Of a DNA stretch of 64,000 nucleotides, positions 45,671 to 53,673 are shown in pieces; position 1 is the stretch's first letter; every line of letters begins with the position of its first letter. The DNA comes from JBBSUQ01 sp964389755 (lineage in GTDB: Bacteria > Bacteroidota > Bacteroidia > Flavobacteriales_D > Crocinitomicaceae): contig CAYMEW010000013.1 of the NCBI GenBank assembly GCA_964389755.1, positions 1 to 64,000 of the forward strand, in the 5' to 3' direction. Both the position numbers and the translations under genes were made by a program. Below the pieces are notes generated by a model that was not told the origin of the DNA, made no database searches, and saw only the letters and a program-made list of their open reading frames with translations.

Positions 45671-46102
45671 TTATAAATTCTTCGCATAAGCGAGCAGTTG
45701 TTCGGGGCTTTGCTTACCAGAAAGGTATTTTTTTACATTTCCTTCCGCGTCGATGAACAGAAGCGTCGGATAACCTGAAATACGATACCTGCGTGAAACT
45801 TCGGGTCCGTCTGCATCACGTTCGGCTTCAATCTCGATATTGATGAATTTCTCGTTAAACAATTTCGCCACGCGCGGATCGGTAAACGTATGCCGTTTCA
45901 TTTGTTTGCAGGGGCCACACCAAACTGTATAGACATCTATAAAGATTAGCTTTCCGGTCTTTTTCGCCTTTCTTTTTGCCTGTTGCAGACTCAAATGTTC
46001 AAACACAATTCCCGTTTCCGAATCCTGCTTCGATGATCTTACGGAAGAAGTAAGCCCGAGGAATAAGGCGGCCATCGCCAGGAAAAACAATCCTTTTTTC
46101 AT
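45671..46102 (-). CDS. Periplasmic thioredoxin-fold protein
   Basis: 143 residues. Signal peptide MKKGLFFLAMAALFLGLTS. Thioredoxin active site WCGPC in DVYTVWCGPCKQMKRHTF, with cis-Pro in ISGYPTLLFID. This pattern is that of DUF255/thioredoxin_7-type exported oxidoreductases. It may reduce or form disulfides in envelope proteins. Confidence 0.92.
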   Translation of the reverse strand: MKKGLFFLAMAALFLGLTSSVRSSKQDSETGIVFEHLSLQQAKRKAKKTGKLIFIDVYTVWCGPCKQMKRHTFTDPRVAKLFNEKFINIEIEAERDADGPEVSRRYRISGYPTLLFIDAEGNVKKYLSGKQSPEQLLAYAKNL

Positions 46103-46198
46103 AAAAATCCTGTTTTGTTAAGCTTTAAATTTATCAAAATCCTTCAGAAGGAAGCACAAAGTTATTACCTTTAGATCAACAATCATTCCACGTAAACC

Positions 46199-47203
46199 GT
46201 GAAAGCATTCTCAATCGAATTCATCAACGCCGCGGCGGAAACGCGACATGCCGTACTGGACTTCGTGCATTGCTGGCAGGATGAGCGGACCTACGTGGAA
46301 ACCCGTACAAGCGGCTCCACAGGCATGCCGAAAACGATCCGCATTCCCAAAAAACGGATGGAAGCCTCGGCAAAACTCACAGATTCAAGACTGGGCTTAC
46401 ACGAACTGAACAGTGCCCTGCTCTGCCTGAATCCGCAAACCATCGCCGGGAAAATGATGCTGGTCCGTGCCATTTTATTCGATCTGAAGCTTTATGTGGC
46501 GGAACCTGAGCGAAATCCCTTGCAGCACTTATCCGAACCGGTGGATTTTACGGCACTCGTTCCCCTCCAGCTGGATGCCGTGCTTACCGAAAACCCGGCG
46601 ATCCTTCGCAAAATACCGGCCGTAATCGTGGGCGGGGGCGTTATTTCGGGAAGCATTCGTTCGAAAATGCAGGAATTATCCATCGGAGTTTACGAAACCT
46701 TCGGGATGACCGAAACGACCTCCCATGTGGCCTTGCGCAAAACCGGGATCAATTCCGAAATAAATTTTGAAATGCTTGGCAAAGGATGGGTTTCACAAAC
46801 AAGCGACGGTTGCCTGGTCATTCATTCTCCCGAACTGGAGATCGAATCGCTGGAAACTAACGACCTGGTAAGGATCACTGGCAGTCGTCACTTTGAATTT
46901 CTCGGGAGAAAGGATTTCGTGATCAACAGTGGAGGCGTTAAGATCCACCCGGAACTGCTTGAACGAAAACTGGAACCCGAGATCAGTGAACCCTTTTTCA
47001 TTACTGGCCTGCCTGACGAACAACTCGGCGAACAGGTGGTTCTGTTCATTGAGAGAGCTTCGCGTAACAACCGTTTACTCACCTTTGAAAACCTGGACCG
47101 CTATGAAAAACCGCGGCAGGTATTCTACCTCAATTCCTTCGTACGCACGGCTAGCGGAAAGATCAACCGCCCGGAAACTGTTAAACTTCTTGTTTCCCAA
47201 TGA
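46199..47203 (+). CDS. menE: o-Succinylbenzoate-CoA ligase
   Basis: 334 residues, GTG start, the short Bacteroidota form of MenE that activates o-succinylbenzoate in menaquinone synthesis. AMP-binding motifs are TRTSGSTGMPKTIRIPK, VGGGVISGS, YETFGMTETTSHVAL and the C-terminal GRKDFVINSGGVKI, with catalytic Lys in SGKINRP. No other men genes are in the window. It overlaps the J-domain gene by 4 bases (ATGA). Confidence 0.9.
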   Translation: MKAFSIEFINAAAETRHAVLDFVHCWQDERTYVETRTSGSTGMPKTIRIPKKRMEASAKLTDSRLGLHELNSALLCLNPQTIAGKMMLVRAILFDLKLYVAEPERNPLQHLSEPVDFTALVPLQLDAVLTENPAILRKIPAVIVGGGVISGSIRSKMQELSIGVYETFGMTETTSHVALRKTGINSEINFEMLGKGWVSQTSDGCLVIHSPELEIESLETNDLVRITGSRHFEFLGRKDFVINSGGVKIHPELLERKLEPEISEPFFITGLPDEQLGEQVVLFIERASRNNRLLTFENLDRYEKPRQVFYLNSFVRTASGKINRPETVKLLVSQ

Positions 47204-48045
47204 ATTCACGCTACTACCTGGTTCTGGGGCTGAAGCCAAACGCGTCACAGGCGGAAGTGCGCCGGCAATACCGCAAACTGGTTGTTCAGTATCACCCCGA
47301 CAAAAATAACACGCCGGGTGCAGCGGAACGATTTATTGCCATCAACGAAGCATACGAGATCCTGATCGGCCGGCGGCAGGCGCCCGTTTCTCTGACGGAT
47401 CTGGCCGGAAACGGAAAATCGCGCAGTACGATCAACCAGGAAGAACGGATGAAGGAAGCCATGTTGCGTTACCGCAAGCAACAAATGCGTGAACACATTG
47501 AAAATGAGCTATTCTTTCGAAAGCTGACCAGTGGATGGCGTATGGTGCTAACGCGCTGCATCGTAGTCACAGGCATCCTGATCGCAAGTGCCATTCTGAT
47601 CGAGAGTTTTGCACCTTTCCGAATCACCAAAGACCGCGTTATCGCTTACAATAACGGTGCTTACCCGGACGGTGCGCGTGCTGCACGCATTGCTGTCACT
47701 GAGAAAGGCGATTACGTTTGGTTACAGCGAATTGACATGCGTCTTTTTGCACTTTACCCGGATATTGAAAAGTACAGCAGTTATATTTTCCATGAACCCG
47801 TGGCGCTTGTTTCCGTCGGGAAAACCGATCGGCGCATTTACGAAACGAGTTACAGCTATTTCAACATCCGCTGGTGTGCCATTCTTTTTTTCCTGCTTCC
47901 GCTGGGAACTTATTTTTACCGCAAGCGAACGTTGAGTTTTTCAATCCTCTACTACTTCAATACCTACATTGTAGGCAGCGTACTCTTAACTTTCCTGATC
48001 ATTGATTACCGGTGGTTGCACCTGCTTACCTTTGGCAGTGTTTAA
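47200..48045 (+). CDS. Membrane-anchored J-domain protein
   Basis: 281 residues. Residues 2-65 are a J domain with the HPD motif (VVQYHPDKNNTPG), which stimulates DnaK-type Hsp70. The rest has two to three membrane helices (CIVVTGILIASAILIESF; ILFFLLPLGTYFY; VLLTFLIID) and a beta-rich loop. No Gly/Phe or zinc region, so it is a class III J protein. It overlaps menE upstream and, on the other strand, the end of smpB (48042-48045). Confidence 0.88.
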   Translation: MNSRYYLVLGLKPNASQAEVRRQYRKLVVQYHPDKNNTPGAAERFIAINEAYEILIGRRQAPVSLTDLAGNGKSRSTINQEERMKEAMLRYRKQQMREHIENELFFRKLTSGWRMVLTRCIVVTGILIASAILIESFAPFRITKDRVIAYNNGAYPDGARAARIAVTEKGDYVWLQRIDMRLFALYPDIEKYSSYIFHEPVALVSVGKTDRRIYETSYSYFNIRWCAILFFLLPLGTYFYRKRTLSFSILYYFNTYIVGSVLLTFLIIDYRWLHLLTFGSV

Positions 48046-48494
48046 CGCTTAATGGCGCGTTCCATTTCGCGTTTATCCGCTTTTTCTTTCAGGTCCTGAC
48101 GTTTGTCGTGCAACTTTTTACCCTGCGCACAGGCAATTTCAACTTTCACCCAGCCTTTGTCCGAAAGGAACAATTTCAGCGGGATGATCGTATTTCCTTT
48201 GGTCTTCATGAATTTTTCCAGCTTATCGATCTCGCGCCTGTTCAGCAATAATTTACGATCTGCACGCGGTTTGTGCGTATAAAAAGAGGCGTTGTCATAT
48301 TCGGAAACGTGCATATTCCGGATCCAGACCTCTCCGTCGTTCACCACGCAATAAGCTTCGAGGATGCTCGCTTTTCCGTTTCGGATACTCTTGATCTCAG
48401 TTCCACCGAGTTGAATTCCCGCCGTAAAGGTATCGAGCAGGTGATACTCGAAGCGCGCTTTTTTATTCCGTATGTTCAGCTGCTTTTGTGCCAT
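48042..48494 (-). CDS. smpB: SsrA-binding protein SmpB
   Basis: 150 residues from the ATG giving MAQKQLNIRN; the frame is open 27 codons further but that part has no family similarity. IRNKKARFEYHLLDTF, GTEIKSIRNGKAS, and the C-terminal KGKKLHDKRQDLKEK tail are typical. SmpB carries tmRNA to stalled ribosomes. The tmRNA gene lies 4.3 kb away in this window. Confidence 0.95.
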   Translation of the reverse strand: MAQKQLNIRNKKARFEYHLLDTFTAGIQLGGTEIKSIRNGKASILEAYCVVNDGEVWIRNMHVSEYDNASFYTHKPRADRKLLLNRREIDKLEKFMKTKGNTIIPLKLFLSDKGWVKVEIACAQGKKLHDKRQDLKEKADKREMERAIKR

Positions 48495-48508
48495 GTAGGT
48501 CAAAGGTA

Positions 48509-49168
48509 CTAATTCCGCGCTGCAATTTTCGTACGTGCCAGTCCTTTTACGCCGCGGAAGAAGAAAATGATGCATGCAAGCATCAGTATGTGGCTGAGAT
48601 CGTCCTTATTGAACCAGCGGTGCGGGTTCAGTTTCAGGAGGAAAATAAAGGCCGATGGTAACAGCACGAGTACGCCGATCACAAAGAAACGCATGGCCCG
48701 GTGTGTCTCGTCGTAGAGGATTATCGCAAAGGCTCCGCAAAAAACCAGGTAGGTCACAATGGCATCGATGGAAACGAAGAGGAATTTGAGCGTGAGCATG
48801 GTCAAAACCCAAAAGAAGAGACTTTTAAGGAGCAGCGCTTTTATGAGGATATTGCGCGTCCGCCCCGGTTTCCAGAAGCAGAGCATGGCGCGTCCGGCAC
48901 CGTAGCCGGCTACCACACCGAGTGACCAACAGGGAATTTTTCCGTAAATCCCGGTGTACTGGAAAAAGAGGTGTCCGAGCCCGCCAAAAAAGGTTGATAG
49001 CCCGAGACAAAGGTAAAACAGGCGCCACCAGCGTACCATCTCGCGATCTTTTTCATGACGGAGTGAAAACCAGGCAATGAAACAAAAGAATGCGATGAGC
49101 CAGTTGGTTATAAAAGCCATTGGCTCCTGCAATTTTAGTCCGAATTCTTCAAAGTAAATTATTTCCAC
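48509..49168 (-). CDS. Polytopic membrane protein
   Basis: 219 residues with six to seven predicted helices (MAFITNWLIAFFCFIAWF, LGHLFFQYTGIYGK, LLLKSLFFWVLTMLTLKFL, YLVFCGAFAIILY, LLPSAFIFLLK, ILMLACIIFFFRG). I do not recognise the family with confidence. Soluble loops are short and basic. It is 14 bases upstream of smpB in the same direction and probably co-transcribed with it. Confidence 0.8.
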   Translation of the reverse strand: MEIIYFEEFGLKLQEPMAFITNWLIAFFCFIAWFSLRHEKDREMVRWWRLFYLCLGLSTFFGGLGHLFFQYTGIYGKIPCWSLGVVAGYGAGRAMLCFWKPGRTRNILIKALLLKSLFFWVLTMLTLKFLFVSIDAIVTYLVFCGAFAIILYDETHRAMRFFVIGVLVLLPSAFIFLLKLNPHRWFNKDDLSHILMLACIIFFFRGVKGLARTKIAARN

Positions 49169-49243
49169 GGTTGCAAAAATAGCTATTTACGTCCAAATGC
49201 CTGCAAACAGGCTGAATGAGATCGGTAATAAATTGCTTTTTGA

Positions 49244-49251
49244 TACCTTTG
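49244..49251 (+). promoter_or_regulatory. Candidate -7 box for recR
   Basis: TACCTTTG matches TAnnTTTG and ends 4 bases before the GTG start. A leaderless mRNA is likely. No clear -33 element. Confidence 0.4.
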
Positions 49252-49255
49252 CACA

Positions 49256-49864
49256 GTGAATATTCCTTCGGATCATATTGAAAAGGCCGTAGAGCAACTG
49301 GCAAGCCTTCCCGGTATCGGAAAAAAAACCGCTTTGCGACTGGTTCTTCACCTTTTAAAGCGCGACGCATCTGAAATCCAACGTTTTTCGGAAAGTTTTA
49401 CGAACATGAAACAAAACGTGCGCAGCTGTCAATCCTGCGGAAATATCAGCGATCGCGAGATTTGCGCGATCTGTTCGAATGAAAAACGCCAGCACGACGT
49501 GATCTGTGTGGTAGAGGACATTCGGGATGTCATGGCCATCGAAGCCACATCCAGCTACCAGGGCATTTACCACGTACTTGGAGGCATCATTTCTCCCATG
49601 GACGGTATCGGACCTTCGGAACTGAATATTCCGGCACTGATCGATAAAGCGCGCTCGGGAGAGATCCGCGAGGTGATCTTTGCACTCAGCCCGACCATGG
49701 AAGGCGATACGACAAATTACTACCTTTATAAGAAGTTGCGCGAATTCGATCTCCTCATTACATCACTGTCACGCGGGGTAGCCGTCGGCTCAGAGTTGCA
49801 TTATGCAGACGAACTGACACTCGGGCGCTCGATCATGCAGCGACAGATCTTCCAGGCACAATAA
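49256..49864 (+). CDS. recR: Recombination protein RecR
   Basis: 202 residues, GTG start. Helix-hairpin-helix LASLPGIGKKTALRL at the N-terminus, a zinc finger CQSC-x8-CAIC in the middle, and a Toprim domain with VVEDIRDVMAIE and YHVLGGIISPMDGIGP. Acts with RecO/RecF in gap repair. The C-terminal Walker-B-like region is normal. Confidence 0.96.
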   Translation: MNIPSDHIEKAVEQLASLPGIGKKTALRLVLHLLKRDASEIQRFSESFTNMKQNVRSCQSCGNISDREICAICSNEKRQHDVICVVEDIRDVMAIEATSSYQGIYHVLGGIISPMDGIGPSELNIPALIDKARSGEIREVIFALSPTMEGDTTNYYLYKKLREFDLLITSLSRGVAVGSELHYADELTLGRSIMQRQIFQAQ

Positions 49865-49953
49865 CAGCACGGATTTTATAAAAAATTTGCAGAATTTATA
49901 CCTTTTGGAATTTCGCTCTCCCCTATATTTGTTCCAAACCAAATGAAAAAGTT

Positions 49954-50367
49954 ATGTTGAAAGAATTCAAAGCATTTATTGCCAAGGGAAACGTCATCGA
50001 ACTGGCTGTCGGTTTGATCATGGCAACGTACTTCGGAGCGATCGTAAAATCGCTGGTAGACGACCTGTTGATGCCGTTGATCGGGCAATTGATCGGAAAA
50101 GTGGACTTCACGCGTTTGAAGGTCGTAATCCAGGAAGCAACCTATAAAGCAGACGGTACTGTGGATACGGCAGAGGTCGCTTTTCGCTATGGAAACTTTA
50201 TCAATACGATCATCACGTTCCTGCTCGTGGCCTTCTCCGTATTCATTGTAGTGCGGTTTTACAACCGTTTCCGTCGCAAGGAAGCTGAAAAGCCAAGTGC
50301 ACCGCCCGCACCTTCCAAAGAAGAAGTGCTGCTTACCGAAATTCGCGATATACTGAAAGACAAATAA
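49954..50367 (+). CDS. mscL: Large-conductance mechanosensitive channel
   Basis: 137 residues, usual MscL length. Start MLKEFKAFIAKGNVIELAVGL, a first helix with the gate residues, FGAIVKSLVDDLLMPLIGQL, and a second helix FINTIITFLLVAFSVFIVVRFYN, then a charged C-terminal helix. Opens under membrane tension. It is separate from the MscS-type channel at 15774. Confidence 0.96.
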   Translation: MLKEFKAFIAKGNVIELAVGLIMATYFGAIVKSLVDDLLMPLIGQLIGKVDFTRLKVVIQEATYKADGTVDTAEVAFRYGNFINTIITFLLVAFSVFIVVRFYNRFRRKEAEKPSAPPAPSKEEVLLTEIRDILKDK

Positions 50368-50376
50368 TTGATTACA

Positions 50377-50411
50377 AAAAGGAATTCGGAAAACGGGTTC
50401 CTTTTCTTTTT
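50377..50411 (+). terminator. Intrinsic terminator after mscL
   Basis: Stem AAAAGGAATTCG / CGGGTTCCTTTT with two G-U pairs, loop GAAAA, then T-rich TTTTCTTTTT. Confidence 0.8.
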
Positions 50412-50532
50412 CCCAAAAAAAAGAGCGTGTTTTTTATAATTGCCTGATTTTTTATTTATTTTCGGTTTAAATTTAAGATACAGAACGTAGTACAAAAACT
50501 TTAAAGTACGGTATTAATACCGAAAAACCATT

Positions 50533-51177
50533 ATGACCAGCATTTTTGTAGCCAAACTCGATTTTGGCGTATCCAATGAAGAACTGAAAGAGATCTTCGG
50601 GCAATTTGGAACCGTTACAAAAGCCACAATAGCCACCGACCGGGAAACCGGGAAACCGCGTGGTTTCGCTTTTGTGGAAATGCCCCATGATGATGAAGCG
50701 GCTGAAGCCATTCGGCAACTCGACGGAACAGAGATCAACGGCAGACGTGTCGCCGTAAAACAAGCCGAAGACCGCTCGTCGAACAATCAACGTCCGCAAC
50801 GTGATAATCGGCCGCCGCGCGAACCCGGACGAGATCGCCCACAACGCGGACCGGCATCCGGAACAGATCGTCCCCCGCGCACCGACCGTCCCGAACGCAG
50901 CGGCGAAAAAGAACTGAAAGTTCCCGTGCAATCCGATTTTACACCACCGGCATCGGACCTTTTCCCGGCTGACAAAGGAACAAAAGTACGTCGTGAAAAG
51001 GAACGCACCGAGAAGAAAAGCGATAAAAAGCGGGCGCATAAAATGGAAGCGTACAAAAAGAGCGGAAAAAGCAATCGCTTTTTTGAAGACGACGATGATT
51101 TTGATGAAGAAGAATTCGACCTGTTCGGCCGTGATCTCGACGATGACGAGGAAGATTACGACGAGGAAGAAGATTAA
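50533..51177 (+). CDS. RRM RNA-binding protein with Arg/Pro and acidic tail
   Basis: 214 residues. Residues 1-80 are a single RNA recognition motif with RNP2 IFVAKLDF and RNP1 KPRGFAFVEM, like cold-shock-induced bacterial RRM proteins. Residues 85-130 are RPQRDNRPPREPG-type, disordered and basic. Residues 155-214 are Lys-rich, then very acidic (DDDDFDEEEFD and EEDYDEEED). The RRM and tail are typical of Bacteroidota RRM proteins. Likely binds single-stranded RNA. Confidence 0.92.
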   Translation: MTSIFVAKLDFGVSNEELKEIFGQFGTVTKATIATDRETGKPRGFAFVEMPHDDEAAEAIRQLDGTEINGRRVAVKQAEDRSSNNQRPQRDNRPPREPGRDRPQRGPASGTDRPPRTDRPERSGEKELKVPVQSDFTPPASDLFPADKGTKVRREKERTEKKSDKKRAHKMEAYKKSGKSNRFFEDDDDFDEEEFDLFGRDLDDDEEDYDEEED

Positions 51178-51282
51178 TTATCCGTTATCTTATATTTATT
51201 GAATACCTGCTTCCGTTGATTTAAATACGGAAAATGACGTATTGCGTCTTCGTTAAGCTGCGATTTACTTTGTAAATAAAAA

Positions 51283-52722
51283 ATGCGTAGCTTTTTACTC
51301 ACGGCATTCCTGTTACTTCTGAGCGTGATCCGTGCCCAGCAAGACGTTCAGCCTACCGCCGAACAAATTCAGGCCTTTCGACGAAACCAGTACGAAATAG
51401 ACAAAAACCACGGAGGCATCGGCCTGCAGGCAGCGACTCCAAAACTGGGTCCGGGCGTACAGTCGCGCTACCCCTGGTACGGCGTCAATATACTTTCCGA
51501 TATTCTCGAAATCAAACTCTTATTCGGCGAAGTAGACAAGTTCCGACCCAAAGACCCCGCCGATATCGCTTATTACACACCCACCGTGGTTACGGACCGT
51601 TCATTCATGTTTTCGGCTGGTGTAAACGTCCCGCTCAATATTCTCAATTTCGGTGCGCAGCATACGTATAATAAGGTTTTGCGCGGACATCCGACAGCGC
51701 GCGGCTCCTTTGGCTGGTATCGCCTGGGATCCGGAAACAGCCTTCAAAAATCCGATATTTATTTCATGGACCTTGGCCTTGGCTACCGCTTGCGTCTCCC
51801 CTACGCTTCCCTGGAATTTAACCTGGACAGTTATTTCGGGATTACCTCGCAGGCCATTCCCGAATATTACCGTGGCATCGGCATCGTTCCGTCCCTCACC
51901 CTGCGCTTTGATGCTTTAAAAGGACTGCTGAACCCATCCATGGTCAGCGTAGCAGCTTCACAGGTTACGGCAACCAATATCCGGACAGAGACCCGCCGGA
52001 CCGGAACAACTTACAACAGCAACGGGTCACGTACCGAATATTATACGACGACAACTACTGCAGACATCCACGTCAGTAATTTCAACATGGGTGTACAGGA
52101 CATCGGTCCGTATGCGGGAATTGGTCCGAAAGTCAGTTTTATGAGTCCGCGAAAAAAAGCTTTTACCAATCCCGGATACCTCGTGGGCGTTGTTGCCGAA
52201 GGCCGCGGCGGACCGCTCGACCTGGGCATCACACTGGAAGGCGGACGCGTAGGATTGGGCAGTGCAATCGAAGGAAAACCCGACAATACATACCGCAAAA
52301 AACTGGATCGCGCTAAATCCGTCCCGGTCGGATCAACTGGCATGGTAAACCTTTACACCAATGTTGGCATTGACGTTTCGCAGGTATTTCTGATACCTTT
52401 CGGAATTGCAATGGACAAAGGCGAAGCCACCAGTTTTCTAAGCGCCACAGCCGGATTCAACTTCGGGATGCACTATGCGTTTAATGCGCAATATGATCCC
52501 GGTGTAACGGAAACCTATACCGGTACGCCTTCCCATCCCGAAGAAGTCGCCGAGAAATTCAAAAACCCCACCGACGTCGGCTTCGGTTACCTGGGCGGCT
52601 TTTATTTCAGTGTACAGGTCGGTGCCATGGCCTTTAAAGTTACCAATTACCGTTATTACAACGCACCCTTTGCAAGTACCTCGATGATGAGTATTGCGTA
52701 TCGTTTTCCGATAAGACGTTAA
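51283..52722 (+). CDS. Exported protein of unknown function
   Basis: 479 residues with signal peptide MRSFLLTAFLLLLSVIRAQ. The mature part is rich in Gly, aromatic and Thr residues with beta-strand-like alternation (LNILNFGAQHTYNKV, SLEFNLDSYFG, GFNFGMHYAFNAQY) and may be an outer-membrane beta structure. The last segment (SMMSIAYRFPIRR) resembles an outer-membrane strand ending in charged residues. No family was recognised. No T9SS sorting domain. It is directly upstream of the tmRNA gene (39 bases). Confidence 0.75.
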   Translation: MRSFLLTAFLLLLSVIRAQQDVQPTAEQIQAFRRNQYEIDKNHGGIGLQAATPKLGPGVQSRYPWYGVNILSDILEIKLLFGEVDKFRPKDPADIAYYTPTVVTDRSFMFSAGVNVPLNILNFGAQHTYNKVLRGHPTARGSFGWYRLGSGNSLQKSDIYFMDLGLGYRLRLPYASLEFNLDSYFGITSQAIPEYYRGIGIVPSLTLRFDALKGLLNPSMVSVAASQVTATNIRTETRRTGTTYNSNGSRTEYYTTTTTADIHVSNFNMGVQDIGPYAGIGPKVSFMSPRKKAFTNPGYLVGVVAEGRGGPLDLGITLEGGRVGLGSAIEGKPDNTYRKKLDRAKSVPVGSTGMVNLYTNVGIDVSQVFLIPFGIAMDKGEATSFLSATAGFNFGMHYAFNAQYDPGVTETYTGTPSHPEEVAEKFKNPTDVGFGYLGGFYFSVQVGAMAFKVTNYRYYNAPFASTSMMSIAYRFPIRR

Positions 52723-52738
52723 AACGGAATAATTTTTG

Positions 52739-52746
52739 TAAATTTG
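52739..52746 (+). promoter_or_regulatory. Candidate -7 box for tmRNA
   Basis: TAAATTTG fits TAnnTTTG, 15 bases before the mature 5' end, which is cut by RNase P. A -33 element is unclear. Confidence 0.45.
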
Positions 52747-52761
52747 CAGGTAAATTTAACC

Positions 52762-53163
52762 GGGGTCGTTTTTTGATTTGACAGCGATTGCGGCAGTTAA
52801 GTGTAAGCATGTCGAGCGTTGTGGTGAAGCTCGTAAATCTCTTGCCTCAAACTATAACTGACAATACGTCATACGCACTCGCAGCGTAATTTGAGATTCA
52901 AATTATGCTTAATTCCAGCCGAATAATAGTAAGCGGAACGAGTTCCTTCACCGGATCCGTGCCTGTCGGAACCGGATTTGTAAGGATCAATTAAAACAGG
53001 CTGGCGTTCTTTGTGCTTCGGTAAGAACGCGAGACTTTAGAAGCTAAGCCGACGGATTGGGTGTTTGTGTCCGGCCCGGCGGTCGAAAATGAATCACAAA
53101 CTAAGCATGTAGAAGCCTTAAATGTTCATCGTTTGGACGAGGGTTCGAACCCCTCCGACTCCA
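52762..53163 (+). ncRNA. ssrA: Transfer-messenger RNA
   Basis: 402 bases. The 5' end GGGGTCG pairs with CGACTCC near the 3' end to form the tRNA-like acceptor stem (one G-T pair). The T-arm GAGGG-TTCGAAC-CCCTC is complete, and the conserved GCATGTCGAG-type segment follows the 5' domain. The reading frame at 52862-52891 gives tag DNTSYALAA and stop TAA; the upstream TAACT precedes resume codon GAC. With the Ala carried by the tmRNA the tag would be ADNTSYALAA. The 3' CCA is not fully encoded. It rescues stalled ribosomes with SmpB. Confidence 0.94.
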
Positions 53164-53168
53164 CCTTC

Positions 53169-53214
53169 GCCCTACATAGCTCGAACGCAAGCGAGAGCGA
53201 AGTAGGGCTTTTTT
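53169..53214 (+). terminator. Hairpin A downstream of tmRNA (terminator)
   Basis: GCCCTAC (53169-53175) pairs with GTAGGGC (53202-53208). Inside, GCTCG pairs with CGAG/GC around an 8-base loop. TTTTTT follows, so it ends tmRNA transcription. It is also the first member of the three related hairpins in this region. Confidence 0.75.
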
Positions 53215-53247
53215 ATCCTTCATAGCTCGAAAGAGCGGCGAAGGATA
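53214..53247 (+). repeat. Hairpin B, same core as hairpin A
   Basis: TATCCTTC (53214-53221) pairs with GAAGGATA (53240-53247); inside, ATA, GCTC, loop GAAA, GAGC, GGC. The inner core TAGCTCGAA...GAGCG is shared with hairpins A and C while the outer arms differ but still pair. Confidence 0.7.
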
Positions 53248-53349
53248 ATTACTATTCTTCCAATTAAACAATATTCCTAACCGGGCTTCGGCGGACTCAG
53301 TCCACCAACCCTACGTCTGGTCATTACCCAAAGTAAGACGAAAGATTTA

Positions 53350-53380
53350 ATTCTTCGTAGCTAGAAGAGCGAAGAAGAAT
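53350..53380 (+). repeat. Hairpin C, same core as hairpins A and B
   Basis: ATTCTTC (53350-53356) pairs with GAAGAAT (53374-53380); inner sequence GTAGCTAGAAGAGCGAA matches the shared core with one change. It lies 57 bases before the GIY-YIG start. Confidence 0.7.
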
Positions 53381-53436
53381 AATTTTCACTATCTTAAATA
53401 GAGAACAACGCATATTATTTCTAAACACTGGCACAA

Positions 53437-53673
53437 ATGCAATACGTTTACCTACTTAAATGTTCCGATGGAACAACTTACACGGGATGTACTCAAAACA
53501 TCGAAGAGCGATTAAAACGACACAATAAAGGCGAGATCCATTATACTTCAACCCGACTTCCACTAGAACTCATTACTTACATCGCTTTTACAGATAAATA
53601 CAAAGCTTTCCATTTTGAGAAATACCTCAAGTCAGGTTCGGGAAAGGCATTTTCGAATAAGCGGTTTTTATAA
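53437..53673 (+). CDS. Small GIY-YIG nuclease-domain protein
   Basis: 78 residues, a bare GIY-YIG domain. The motif appears as YVYLLKC and YTGCTQ, with catalytic Arg in ERLKRHNKG and Glu in FHFEKYLKSGSG. No other domain. Single-domain members of this family (UvrC N-terminal-like) occur next to tRNA/tmRNA genes and repeats in Bacteroidota; whether this protein is an active nuclease is unknown. It lies 274 bases beyond the tmRNA end, behind three hairpins. Confidence 0.88.
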   Translation: MQYVYLLKCSDGTTYTGCTQNIEERLKRHNKGEIHYTSTRLPLELITYIAFTDKYKAFHFEKYLKSGSGKAFSNKRFL

